NCBI RefSeq assembly: GCF_014279875.1 | Contig: NZ_CP047952.1 | Coordinates: forward strand, 868,001-932,000 | DNA: 64,000 nt | From: Synechococcus sp. MEDNS5 | Lineage (GTDB): Bacteria > Cyanobacteriota > Cyanobacteriia > PCC-6307 > Cyanobiaceae | Direction of reading: 5' to 3' | Shown: one piece after another, positions 1 to 7,686 of the stretch | Position numbering within the stretch: the first letter of the stretch is position 1 | How the letters are laid out: the number at the start of each line of letters is the position of its first letter | Notes under the pieces: model-generated | Told to the model about the DNA's origin: nothing | Databases searched by the model: none | The model's input: the letters and a program-made list of their open reading frames with translations, nothing else | Translations under genes and position numbers: made by a program

Positions 1-96
1 ATGATGAATGGATTGAGCGATGCTGCGCTCTCGTTGTGGAGCTGGATGCGCTTGAGGTGCTGGAGTCGCTCGGCTGAGTGCCCCTGCCCTTTGCTC

Positions 97-771
97 TTAT
101 TGGCGATTCGCCAAGGCTGCCTCCTCCAGGGTGCAGTCGCCATTGGGCTGGGCCTGCCTGGCTCTGAGCGCCTCCACTTCCTGACGTGCTGCCTGGAGAT
201 CAGCCTGGAAGACAGGATCAGCGTGAAGCCTGGCGGTGGTCGCCGAGGCCATCAACTCACCGGCCTGCACATCGCTGTGCCAGTGCACGTTGCAGATGCT
301 GCGGCTTTCACCGAACGCCCGGCCTCTGGCAATCAGTTCGTCGCTGCGTTCCGGCGCGATCGTGCTCAGGATCAATCCCCACCCCCAGCCCACCGCAGTG
401 TGGCCCGAGGGATAGGAGCCGTCGCCGCGTAAGCCCTGTTCATCCGCAGGCGTGCAGATGGGTTGGTTGTTGACCATGAACGGGCGCTGGCGCTGGTAGC
501 GGTTCTTGGCGGGGTAGGTGGCGAGCCCCAGGTCCGTCATGCTGCGGCGCATCAGCAGCAGCAGTCTGGGCGTGTCCGTTGCATTGATCGGTACGCCCAA
601 AGAGCAGGAGAAGCTGATGGCCGCTTCCGGGAACTGCAGATCGGCATCTCTGGCGGCGAGCGTCCAGCGGGGCGAGTCGCGCAGCGCAAAGCTGGCGTTG
701 GCCTTGGCTTGATCCAGGGCTGCAGCGGCGCTGCCCGGACGCGGTGGACCATCCAGCAGGGCCAGGGCCAT
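97..771 (-). CDS. Class A acid phosphatase (PAP2 family), 5' end probably frameshifted
   Basis: A non-specific phosphomonoesterase, normally periplasmic. All three PAP2 catalytic motifs are visible: K-x6-RP (KNRYQRQRP), the PSGH loop (GSYPSGHTAVGWG) and SR-x5-H-x3-D (SRSICNVHWHSD). The class A feature GSYPSGHT is intact. Homology begins near MALALLDGPPRPGS at the ATG given here, leaving about 224 residues and no signal peptide. Upstream the frame stays open to a GTG at 996 but encodes proline-rich nonsense. More family-like residues (GIDTARGDHTPP) lie in a second frame, joined at a run of seven C on the coding strand (plus strand about 778-784). This suggests one or two indels or sequencing errors that removed the secretion signal. 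Confidence 0.75.
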   Translation of the reverse strand: MALALLDGPPRPGSAAAALDQAKANASFALRDSPRWTLAARDADLQFPEAAISFSCSLGVPINATDTPRLLLLMRRSMTDLGLATYPAKNRYQRQRPFMVNNQPICTPADEQGLRGDGSYPSGHTAVGWGWGLILSTIAPERSDELIARGRAFGESRSICNVHWHSDVQAGELMASATTARLHADPVFQADLQAARQEVEALRARQAQPNGDCTLEEAALANRQ

Positions 772-1025
772 ACCACCGGGGGGGTGTGGTCTCCCCTGGC
801 GGTGTCGATGCCTGAAGCGCCCTTGAATCTCACCAGAGGGTTTGGCAAGGGAAGGTGGAGAGCTGTGGGTCGGCGGTGGGGTTGGCTGTAACCGCCAGCG
901 CGCAGGCCATGGTGGTGCTTGAGGCTGGCGATGGTCGTGGGCGGGATCTGCCAGAGGGCCTGTTGAGGATTGATGTCCTCTCCCATGGCCCACCACACGG
1001 CAGAGCCCGCATCTTCAGACCTCAA

Positions 1026-1880
1026 TCATTCGAGGTTTAATCCATAGATGTTTGCAAATTCATCCTGGAATGGAGAGGTTTTCAGGAGCTCACTGAGTCC
1101 CAGTTCATCCTGCCAATCGGTGATCGGCCTTTCCCAGCCTTCTTCCCAGCGAGGCGAGAACAGTTCAGGAACCTCCTGGCCAATTGCAATGCCGAAACCG
1201 ATTGCATCCCAGATCAGCCTGCGCTCACCTGGTTCGTAGGCACCACGCAGCATCCAAGATGAAAGAATTCCGATATGAAAGGGGCTTGAGCCAGTGCTTG
1301 CATAAAACGCCGTCGCAGCAGCTTCGCCGGCCACTGTGATCGGTAGACCAAGAATCGTGTGGTGAATTTCGTGCAAACGCGTACTTCTCGTTATGACGAA
1401 CTCTTCATCCGTTTGGGATTCGGGCACCTGAGACTGATCAACTAAAAAAGAGATCCCAAGCTTCTCCAATCGGCGATGCACGCACCATCCAAGACTCCCT
1501 TTGGGCATGGCAGCCATTTGCTCAAGATCTGGCCATGTTTGTGAAGGCCGGTTGGCCAGTAGGTTCTTCACTTCTGGGGTGGCCAGAGCCCTCTCAAAAG
1601 TGTCTTTTGCCAGTTTGGTATTGGCTGGAATTCCAAAATATCGGCCGTGTTGAAATGCTCTTTCAGGCTGCTTTGCTGTCTGCAGAATTGAAATCCCTAG
1701 CTTTGTGACACCCTTGGAAAATGATGAGCGTGCGTAGTGCTTTTGTTCTGTAGCCATAAGTTGATGAAGTTCTGCAATCAATGTCGCTGGAACCCCAGGC
1801 GATTTCCTCCCCCGAATGGGTGATTTGTTTCTAAGACTTTGCTGAGTCAACAAGGATTGGCTTGACCAGTCGGTCGGCAT
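1026..1880 (-). CDS. Coq4 family protein
   Basis: Resembles the ubiquinone-biosynthesis scaffold Coq4. The C-terminal half carries an HExxH-x11-E variant of the Coq4 HDxxH-x11-E signature (LHEIHHTILGLPITVAGE), preceded by the family block PKGSLGWCVHRRLEKLGI. Cyanobacteria use plastoquinone, and what Coq4 homologues do in them is not established. The start is uncertain: the frame is open to a TTG at 1976, an ATG lies at 1880, and another ATG at 1757 would give 243 residues, close to the usual family size. None has a convincing Shine-Dalgarno sequence. A second Coq4-like protein is encoded at 36338-37354. Confidence 0.65.
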   Translation of the reverse strand: MPTDWSSQSLLTQQSLRNKSPIRGRKSPGVPATLIAELHQLMATEQKHYARSSFSKGVTKLGISILQTAKQPERAFQHGRYFGIPANTKLAKDTFERALATPEVKNLLANRPSQTWPDLEQMAAMPKGSLGWCVHRRLEKLGISFLVDQSQVPESQTDEEFVITRSTRLHEIHHTILGLPITVAGEAAATAFYASTGSSPFHIGILSSWMLRGAYEPGERRLIWDAIGFGIAIGQEVPELFSPRWEEGWERPITDWQDELGLSELLKTSPFQDEFANIYGLNLE

Positions 1881-2012
1881 CAGTCGTGGCGCCAATGGCG
1901 AAGGCCACATCTGCGCTGACTGCTGTTTCTTCAGGCACGCCGTTCTGACTTTCGCCGGTTTCAGGGGTGGAGGCAATGAGCGTTAAGGCTGGTAGCCAAG
2001 TGCTGGCGGCGC

Positions 2013-2200
2013 GTTGACAGTGTGTTCATCGAGATCGGAGGCGCTGATGACAGCCGACACTCCACCGCAGCACAATCGAGAAGTCGCCTGACTTTTTAAG
2101 CCACTGCTCTACAAGTTTTCGCACCATCCATGGGCTTGCCCTCGATCCGGCGCCATCTCCTGGAACCTTGGCCCCAGCAGCTTGAAAGGCCCGACACTTC
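2013..2200 (-). repeat. Dispersed non-coding repeat, copy C
   Basis: Read on the minus strand this region aligns with 12225-12490 and 17715-17990 on the plus strand. The most conserved block (2013-2066) reads GGTGGAGTGTCGGCTGTCAT followed by CAGCGCCTCCGATCTCGATG and ACACACTGTC. Upstream, weaker similarity includes the blocks CTGGGGCCAAGGTTCC and GAAAACTTGTAGAGCAG. There is no convincing ORF in any copy and no visible terminal inverted repeat. Confidence 0.75.
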
Positions 2201-2289
2201 GCCCTACGCCGGCAACGGCCTACGGCATGACCCCTGATCCATCCTGAAGGGGTGTCGGAAGCGAGCAATACGAGAGGTCACTCCGTTCC

Positions 2290-2491
2290 TGTCGTAGACG
2301 GGCTGACGTCTCACCGACATCGCTGGAGGACCGAGGGAGTCCTCGAAGTTCTTGGTTGCCTCACATCAGAGTCGTTTTGTCGTGATGGTGACGACGCGTA
2401 GGTATTTCTTCCATCACATTGGTGGAGTTCCCTCTTGGAGAAGGGGGGCAATGCGTCTTGCGAGGAGGGATTAGGGCCCCTCCTTTTTTTT
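2290..2491 (+). ncRNA. Candidate structured small RNA ending at an intrinsic terminator
   Basis: This 200-bp stretch has no credible ORF. It contains several stem-loops in a row on the plus strand: AGACG..CGTCT near 2300, GAGGAC..GTCCTC near 2326-2345 and GTCGT..ACGAC near 2375-2393. It ends with a strong terminator, although no plus-strand gene lies upstream. The 5' end is a guess. I could not match it to 6S RNA, tmRNA, SRP RNA or RNase P RNA. Confidence 0.35.
2463..2491 (+). terminator. Rho-independent terminator
   Basis: A 7-bp stem (AGGAGGG / CCCTCCT) with an 8-nt loop is followed by eight T residues on the plus strand. No annotated plus-strand gene needs it, so it supports a separate non-coding transcript. 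Confidence 0.7.
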
Positions 2492-2588
2492 GGACGTTCG
2501 CAACCTGCGCTCTCAACTCTGCTTGTGGATCGGTGGTGATGCGTCTGAGAGTTCCACGCTTCCTCAGAGAAAAAGCCCTAGGGGCTGC

Positions 2589-2999
2589 TCACCGTGATCC
2601 AGTTGCTGGCACCACCGTCATCCCCACCGGCGCCAGGGCGATCAAGGCCAGCTTCATGTGCTGGATCCCGAAGGGAATGCCCACGATGGTGATGAAGCAG
2701 GCCAGGGCGGAGCTGAGGTGGCCGATCGCCAGCCACCAGCCAGCCACCAGAAACCAGAGCACGTTGCCGAGCAACCCCAGCGGACCGGTGCCCAGATCTC
2801 CCCGGCCGCTCAGGTCTCTGCGGTTCACAGCTTCCTGCCCGAACGGCCAGAGCGAAAATCTTCCGATTACAAAGCAGGAGCGTGCCCAGGGCAGCCCGAT
2901 GATCGTGATTGCGCAGAGCAGGCCTGCTAGCCACCAGCCGAGGGCCATCACAAACCCTCCGAGCACTACCCAGAGGATGTTGAGCAGGGCGCTGATCAT
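2589..2999 (-). CDS. YccF domain-containing inner-membrane protein
   Basis: A 136-residue membrane protein made of two similar halves. Each contains the YccF (DUF307) pattern: LGNVLWFLVAGWWLAIGHL and ITIIGLPWARSCFVIG in one, and a parallel ITIVGIPFGIQHMKLALIALAPVG in the other. Three to four hydrophobic segments are visible. The starting ATG at 2999 is unambiguous. Function in bacteria is unknown. It stands alone between an intergenic region and a DUF429 gene on the same strand. Confidence 0.85.
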   Translation of the reverse strand: MISALLNILWVVLGGFVMALGWWLAGLLCAITIIGLPWARSCFVIGRFSLWPFGQEAVNRRDLSGRGDLGTGPLGLLGNVLWFLVAGWWLAIGHLSSALACFITIVGIPFGIQHMKLALIALAPVGMTVVPATGSR

Positions 3000-3050
3000 G
3001 GTTCGTTGATGGGTGCGGAGAGGGGGCTGCCGCTTTCCTCCATAGTCTGC

Positions 3051-3893
3051 TCACTCCATCAGCTTTGCCGGCAACCAGATCGCCGCGGTGGCATCCCCCA
3101 GGCCAACGGTGCGGCCGTCGAGGTGTTCGATGCCGATCCAGGCGCAGATCAGGGCATCGAGCATGTCTTCCATCGGCTTGAGTGACGAGAGCGTGGTCAC
3201 CTCATTGGGCTGGGGCAGGGTGAGCGGGATGGCGCTGATGCGCTGGCTGAGGGCTTGGTGGATGGCGGTGAACTCCCCGAGCAGGCGCCTGAACCGCTCA
3301 GCAATCGGTGGCTGCTCCGCCTTCCAGTACTGGGCTGAGCGGCTCACCTTGTAGGGCACACGATAGTCGCGCTTGAGCAAGGCCAGCAGGGCCACATGGG
3401 GGTAGCACTCGATCAGGGCCGGCCCTTTGCGAGCCGTAGTTGTGGTGTGCAGGGCAACGCCGAGCTCGGCGAAGCGTTCGCGCAGCTGATCGGCGATGGC
3501 ACCGGGACGTTCGGCTGATGGGCTGTGCACGGCGCAACCCTTCGGCCCGAAGCGGCTGGCGATGGAGGTGTCGGCGGCGCGCCGGCTGGTGATCGGTGTT
3601 GTTGCCAGGGGCATGTCAACCGACACGCAGTCCACGGGCTGCCCCGCCAGTTGTTGGCAGGCCGCCAGCAGTGCGGCGGGATCGGGTTCACTGCCCTGGG
3701 CTTTTCGGCTCGTATCCAAGGGTTCCCCAGCGGCAATGGCGAGAAAGGCGTCGTAGCTGGGGGCCAGGGCCAGACACTGCCACCCCTCAGCGGCTCGTTG
3801 CGCCAGGGCCACACCGCTGGGATTGTGGGTCGTCCATGCAGCGTCGATGCCGAGGACGCAGGGGCAGTTGCTGGGATCAGATGGATCGGCCAT
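3051..3893 (-). CDS. DUF429 domain-containing protein
   Basis: A 280-residue soluble protein. Its N-terminal VLGIDAAWT resembles the beta-strand with a catalytic Asp seen in RNase H-fold proteins, and the family was predicted to be a nuclease. Other conserved features are VSVDMPLA, the RRAAD block and LIECYPHVAL; DMLDALICAWIG near the C-terminus supplies a further Asp. It follows the toxin gene on the same strand, and its first 17 bp overlap the toxin's 3' end, so the three genes (antitoxin, toxin, DUF429) may be co-transcribed. Confidence 0.8.
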   Translation of the reverse strand: MADPSDPSNCPCVLGIDAAWTTHNPSGVALAQRAAEGWQCLALAPSYDAFLAIAAGEPLDTSRKAQGSEPDPAALLAACQQLAGQPVDCVSVDMPLATTPITSRRAADTSIASRFGPKGCAVHSPSAERPGAIADQLRERFAELGVALHTTTTARKGPALIECYPHVALLALLKRDYRVPYKVSRSAQYWKAEQPPIAERFRRLLGEFTAIHQALSQRISAIPLTLPQPNEVTTLSSLKPMEDMLDALICAWIGIEHLDGRTVGLGDATAAIWLPAKLME

Positions 3894-4311
3894 CCAGGCT
3901 CCAGGGATTGATCAAGTCCAGGCCGATGGCTGTGAAATCAGAGGCGTTGCGTGTCGCCAGTTGCCCGTCATGGGCAAGAGCTGTGGCGGCGATCACGGCG
4001 TCAGCGGTGCTGATCGGCCGGCCCATGCCTTCGCGATGGCTCACCAGGGCTGCAAACCAGTGCGCCGCATCACTGTTGAACGGAAGCACCGGGTGCTGGA
4101 GCACGGACTTGAGCAGGGCGTCCCAACCTTGCTCAAGCTGTTGCTTGCGATGTGAGTCGGCCAGTCGGGCGATGCCGTTCAGAATCTCGGCTTCATTCAT
4201 GGCGGTGATGGCCACCTCCTGGGGGCAGAGTTGATCCGCCCAGGCCAGAACGGCCTCAGCCGGTTGCTGCCTCATCAGTTCCGACAGCACGTTGGTGTCG
4301 AGAACGATCAC
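3877..4311 (-). CDS. PIN-domain ribonuclease toxin, VapC/FitB type
   Basis: A 144-residue PIN-domain protein. The acidic active-site residues are in place: Asp in MIVLDTNVLSEL, Glu in MNEAEIL, and Asp in STADAVIAATAL and in TRNASDF. Such toxins cleave RNA, often initiator tRNA, when freed from their antitoxin. It overlaps the upstream antitoxin gene by 4 bp (ATGA) and runs 17 bp into the DUF429 gene, the usual arrangement for a two-gene toxin-antitoxin operon. Confidence 0.9.
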   Translation of the reverse strand: MIVLDTNVLSELMRQQPAEAVLAWADQLCPQEVAITAMNEAEILNGIARLADSHRKQQLEQGWDALLKSVLQHPVLPFNSDAAHWFAALVSHREGMGRPISTADAVIAATALAHDGQLATRNASDFTAIGLDLINPWSLDGRSI

Positions 4312-4562
4312 GGCTCAAAGCTTGCCGCGGTTGGGGTGTCGTTGCGAGCTGGCAGCTCCAGCTCAAGGCCCCCGAGGCGGGCGAAATGGTTGTGAATGCG
4401 TGAGCCCAATCCCTCTTTGGTTGCCGCTGGTTTCGTGGGTTCAACCACTTGGCGAAGGATCTGGCGCACCTCTTCCTCCATCGAGTGGCCATGCTCGGCG
4501 GCGCGTCGCCTGAGCCGATCGCGCACGGCGTTATCAAGGTTGCGGATCGTGAGGGTGGCCAT
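4308..4562 (-). CDS. Ribbon-helix-helix antitoxin, FitA-like
   Basis: An 84-residue protein starting MATLTIRNLDNAVRDRLRRR, followed by AAEHGHSMEEEVRQIL. This is the RHH fold (one strand and two helices) of FitA/VapB-type antitoxins. The N-terminal half would bind operator DNA and the acidic C-terminal tail (LELELPARND) would block the PIN toxin. The frame is open further upstream, but this ATG matches the family start. Self-repression through the promoter region near 4570-4640 is expected but not visible as a clear palindrome. Confidence 0.88.
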   Translation of the reverse strand: MATLTIRNLDNAVRDRLRRRAAEHGHSMEEEVRQILRQVVEPTKPAATKEGLGSRIHNHFARLGGLELELPARNDTPTAASFEP

Positions 4563-4938
4563 GGCTTGAACACTGCCAGCAGTGCTGTCATTGCTGTCAA
4601 CGCTAGCGGTTGGCATGGGTGTGATCGTTCTAGTGTTCCGGTGGATTAATGCCGGGCTGTCCCATGGAGAAGCTCTTCGTCGGCCTCAGGCAACACAACT
4701 TGCAGCCTGAAGACTGCGTTGAAGCATTGCCTCCCTCGACTGAGGGAGGCCGGCCTCCATTGAGCTCCCTCAACTGAGGGAGGACAAAGTCAATCTTCCA
4801 GCGCAATCTGAGGGGAATCGTCCGCTCACGCAATGGTTCCCACCCCTCTGTTCATCACCGGAGTGCTGGCCTGGTTGAAGTCTCTGAAAGTTGGATGAGT
4901 GCTGAATCCGCCTTGCCGGTGAGAGGCTGGAAGGCTGA
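4563..4938. other. Intergenic region without a convincing gene
   Basis: No coding sequence is persuasive here. It holds the promoter side of the antitoxin operon, a pair of GA/CT-rich palindromes at 4729-4782, and the uncertain 5' end of the gene starting about 4939. Confidence 0.5.
4729..4782. repeat. Two tandem palindromic hairpins
   Basis: Palindrome 1 (4729-4750) has a 9-bp stem GCCTCCCTC / GAGGGAGGC with loop GACT. Palindrome 2 (4765-4782) has a 7-bp stem CTCCCTC / GAGGGAG with loop AACT. A third, inverted copy lies at 12576-12592. They lack a T-run, so a repeat element or protein-binding site is as likely as a terminator. Confidence 0.7.
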
Positions 4939-5568
4939 TTGCTCGTTGTGCTCGTGCCCAGCCCTGCCGATGCCGACGCCAATCTCAAGCGGGCCCTCGA
5001 GCAGCTCAATGAAAACGAAGCGGCGGTGGCCGAGGCGATCAATGAGGCCCGGGCTGAACACTCCCGCACCGAGCCGCCGGTCACTGGCGCGGAGTTGCTA
5101 GGACGCATCGATGACCTGGCGGCGCAGCGATCGCTCGACAGCCAGGACGCCGCGATCCTCTGCCATTGGCCCGATGCCGCCTCCATCGGCCAGGCCTGGT
5201 TTGCGCTCAAGCATCCCGGCCAGAGCGTGCCCAGTCCGATGCTGGTGCTCGATGCCTATCTGGTGGGGGCGCCGCCGTTTCTGAGCAAGGCCCAGCGTGA
5301 TCAGGTGAGCGACTGGTACCGCAGCCAGGTGTCCGCTAATGCCGAGTACACCGATGCAGTCACCGGTGCCGCCAAGGCCTTTGTGCTGATCGGTGATCTC
5401 AACGCCAGTGCCGCCGGTATGGCCTGGCAGACGATCATTCCCGATCTGCTCGCCAAGGGTCACAACCTGGAGTTCAACGTCACCAAGGAACAGGTGACGG
5501 CTGCCGCCGCCCGTTGGATCGTGGCGGTGGCCGATACGTTCACGCCGCCATCGCTCACGGGACAATGA
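4939..5568 (+). CDS. Conserved hypothetical protein
   Basis: Up to 209 residues, alanine-rich and mostly helical by eye, with no family I recognise. Notable segments are LLGRIDDLAAQRSLDSQDAAILCHWP and AYLVGAPPFLSKAQRDQVSDWY. The start is unsettled: TTG 4939 and GTG codons at 4948 and 4954 are all possible and no ATG precedes the conserved-looking part. The next gene starts within its stop codon (ATGA), so the two are probably co-transcribed. Confidence 0.6.
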   Translation: MLVVLVPSPADADANLKRALEQLNENEAAVAEAINEARAEHSRTEPPVTGAELLGRIDDLAAQRSLDSQDAAILCHWPDAASIGQAWFALKHPGQSVPSPMLVLDAYLVGAPPFLSKAQRDQVSDWYRSQVSANAEYTDAVTGAAKAFVLIGDLNASAAGMAWQTIIPDLLAKGHNLEFNVTKEQVTAAAARWIVAVADTFTPPSLTGQ

Positions 5569-5909
5569 GGTTGTCGATGCGGAGTCCAGCCACGCTCGTT
5601 GTTGCATTGGGGCTTGCCGCTGCGTGCCTCCCGAGTGCCTTGGCCCAGCAGCCGGTGCGTCCGTTGCCCAAGGTCGGCTCGTGTCCGATCGGGTATTACA
5701 GCTCCAGCGATTACTGCGTTCCCAGCAAGAGCGGCAACGTGAGAGGAGCGATTGAAAAAGTCGGCAATGGCTGCCCCATCGGGTTTTACGCATCGGGCAG
5801 CTACTGCCTGAGCAGCCCCAGCAACCAACGGCAGGCGATCGAGAAAACAGGCAATGGCTGTCCGATTGGTTGGTTCAGCTCCGGGCGCTATTGCCTTCAG
5901 CGCCGCTGA
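5565..5909 (+). CDS. Small secreted protein with three Cys-Pro-Ile-Gly repeats
   Basis: A signal peptide (hydrophobic VVALGLAAACLPSALA) is followed by three near-identical repeats of about 33 residues. Each contains CPIGYYSSSDYC-type text: SCPIGYYSSSDYC, GCPIGFYASGSYC and GCPIGWFSSGRYC. The latter two are preceded by AIEKVGNG or AIEKTGNG. Each repeat has one Cys pair spaced for a disulfide, which suggests a small stable periplasmic or cell-surface module. ATG 5565 overlaps the previous stop codon; ATG 5577 is an alternative start. I know no function for it. Confidence 0.75.
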   Translation: MRLSMRSPATLVVALGLAAACLPSALAQQPVRPLPKVGSCPIGYYSSSDYCVPSKSGNVRGAIEKVGNGCPIGFYASGSYCLSSPSNQRQAIEKTGNGCPIGWFSSGRYCLQRR

Positions 5910-5961
5910 AGCATCCCTAAACGGGGGGATTGGCTAGCAAGTGGGAGTCATCTTCAGACCC

Positions 5962-6168
5962 ATGACGCTCGGCGACCTCCTTCGCATCATCCTGGCCTTT
6001 TTTTTGCCGCCCCTGGCGGTCGCCACCCAGGTGGGTCTCACCGGTGCGTTCTGGCTCAATCTGCTCTTCTGGTTGCTCAGCTTCGGAGGTCTGGGGCTGC
6101 CATTCATGGCCATCATGTGGCCTGTGGCTGTGATCCACGCGATCTATATCTGCGTCACCCGCAAATGA
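5962..6168 (+). CDS. YqaE/Pmp3 family membrane protein
   Basis: A 68-residue protein with two transmembrane helices. The family signature is clear: MTLGDLLRIILAFFLPPLAV at the start and the second helix GLPFMAIMWPVAVIHAIYI. Pmp3-type proteolipids affect membrane potential and salt tolerance in yeast and plants; their bacterial role is unclear. The frame is open 21 bp upstream but this ATG is the family start. Confidence 0.88.
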   Translation: MTLGDLLRIILAFFLPPLAVATQVGLTGAFWLNLLFWLLSFGGLGLPFMAIMWPVAVIHAIYICVTRK

Positions 6169-6394
6169 GGGCTGACGTAATGGTGCCTTGGGTGATATTG
6201 ACGCTGTCCCAGCCCTTGGGTCTGGAGCTGGATTCGGTCGCTGTCTTTGTGGCCGGCGCTGATGCCGCAGGATCTGGCGCGGGGGCTGCGCTATCCGGGC
6301 TGGGCTGGCTGCACGCGCCCAGAAGCACGGCCGCCGCCAGCGGAGCCAGCAGGTGGCGGGCGGGTCTGCTGGTGCGTTCAGTGGGCGATGGCAC
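6155..6394 (-). CDS. Possible small lipoprotein
   Basis: The sequence RHLLAPLAAAVLLGACSQPSP looks like a lipoprotein signal with the lipobox LLGAC, followed by a Pro/Ala/Ser-rich spacer and a short C-terminal part. GTG 6394 is the suggested start. A TTG at 6433 is also possible and there is no ATG. It overlaps the 3' end of the YqaE gene by 14 bp on the other strand. Evidence is composition only, so it may be spurious. Confidence 0.4.
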   Translation of the reverse strand: MPSPTERTSRPARHLLAPLAAAVLLGACSQPSPDSAAPAPDPAASAPATKTATESSSRPKGWDSVNITQGTITSALICG

Positions 6395-6515
6395 GGGTAG
6401 GTCAGCCGTTGCTCCATCGTCATAGCCATCCAACTGCCGCTACAAAAGGGGCAGCGCAAGCCCGCCTGACGCGAGCAGCACCCCTGGCTAGCTCTGTAGC
6501 AGCGGCTGGTCAGCG

Positions 6516-6977
6516 ATGCGCCTTCAAGTACTGCCGATTTGGGGTCTCGCCCTGGGCTCGCTGGCCCTGGTCACCGGCTGCATGGGCGGTGAGCCTCTGC
6601 ACCGCTTCACCTTTTCACCCGAGGCCATCAAGCCAGGGGAAACCACCCTCACCCTGCGCAAAGGCGAGCGCTTGCAGTTCTGGAACAGCCTGGATGTGAC
6701 TTACAAGCCCGGCACAGAACTGGTTTTCAAGATTGGAATCACGCCCAAGGATTCAGGGGAGGCGTCGCAGGTGATTTGTGATGCCTTGGATCCCTCCGTG
6801 ACATTTATGAGCCGAACGGTGGAGAGTCCAAGCCGCATCAGTCAGTCGTGGAAACAGGCGCGGATGCGCTGCAGTTTTGGGCCCGTTGCCACCACCCAAA
6901 CCTTCAACATCACAGCTCTGCCTGTGGCATCAGCTCCGATGCAAGCCGAGCGTTTGAGTCTTGAACTGAAGCGCTGA
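6516..6977 (+). CDS. Hypothetical lipoprotein
   Basis: A 153-residue protein with an N-terminal lipoprotein signal (LALGSLALVTGCMGGEP, lipobox VTGC). The mature part looks beta-rich, with alternating hydrophobic residues (GETTLTLRKGERLQFW, TQTFNITALPV) and two further cysteines (VICDAL and MRCSFG) that could pair. It ends with a strand-like LSLELKR. I recognise no family. It probably sits in a membrane facing the periplasm. Confidence 0.7.
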   Translation: MRLQVLPIWGLALGSLALVTGCMGGEPLHRFTFSPEAIKPGETTLTLRKGERLQFWNSLDVTYKPGTELVFKIGITPKDSGEASQVICDALDPSVTFMSRTVESPSRISQSWKQARMRCSFGPVATTQTFNITALPVASAPMQAERLSLELKR

Positions 6978-7166
6978 TGGCTTCAGCGCTCACCTCTGGG
7001 TTGAGGCCGGGAGGCCCACAGGATCACCCGGGAGGCCAGCCAGCCCAGGAAGGCGCCAATCACCCTTGCATTCGCGACGTTGTGCGTGGAGATGGTGGGC
7101 GGGATGGCTCTGCAGCTGAGCCATCCACACGCCGCTAGAAGAAGGGCATCCGAACTGCCTGGGTTG

Positions 7167-7685
7167 ATGCAATGGCGATCCTTACCGGCGTTCCGTGAGA
7201 AATCGCCTGCTTACCTTGATGCTGTGGATGCCTACTTGCCTGCGCTGAGTGCGTTGAGTGTTCAGCAGCGCAGGGATCTGGCGGTGTTCAAGGCGGCTGA
7301 GCTCCTGAATGCGTTGATTCAGATCCGCGAGCGCAGGCAGGCACCTGATCGGCTGGGGGACGCCTTCGCGAAAGCCTCCTTCCAGCGCGTGCGCCAGGTG
7401 ATCCGCGAGCGGCGGATCGTTTTGCAGGGAGCTGAGTTGATCGATCTGCGTGATCCTGTGCTCCGAGACCTGATCGATGAAGGCTGCCGCCTGTTCCATG
7501 CCGGCAAAAGGGATGCCGCTGTGTATCAACGAGCCCTGGCCCTCTCAGCAGCCCAGTGTCTGGTGCTCAACGATCAGCTTGATGAAGCGATCGCCCGCTA
7601 TGCAGCAGGCAGCGGATTGTCGTTTCCAGACTCCCTGCTGCAGGCGGTGCGCAGCTCTTTCCTCGAGGCCTATCGAACGGCCTGA
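7167..7685 (+). CDS. Conserved hypothetical helical protein
   Basis: A 172-residue, largely helical protein starting MQWRSLPAF. The frame is open to 7080, but the upstream residues look non-coding. Segments such as LDLRDPVLRDLIDEG-like and AVYQRALALSAAQCLVLNDQLDEAIARYAAG suggest helix-pair repeats, perhaps TPR-like at the end. No catalytic motif is visible. It converges on the methyltransferase gene, with only 1 bp between the stop codons. Confidence 0.65.
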   Translation: MQWRSLPAFREKSPAYLDAVDAYLPALSALSVQQRRDLAVFKAAELLNALIQIRERRQAPDRLGDAFAKASFQRVRQVIRERRIVLQGAELIDLRDPVLRDLIDEGCRLFHAGKRDAAVYQRALALSAAQCLVLNDQLDEAIARYAAGSGLSFPDSLLQAVRSSFLEAYRTA

Positions 7686-7686
7686 A

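Noticed and set aside
2026-2268. 80-codon open frame on the minus strand
   Set aside because: It coincides with repeat copy C, and the other copies do not keep the frame.
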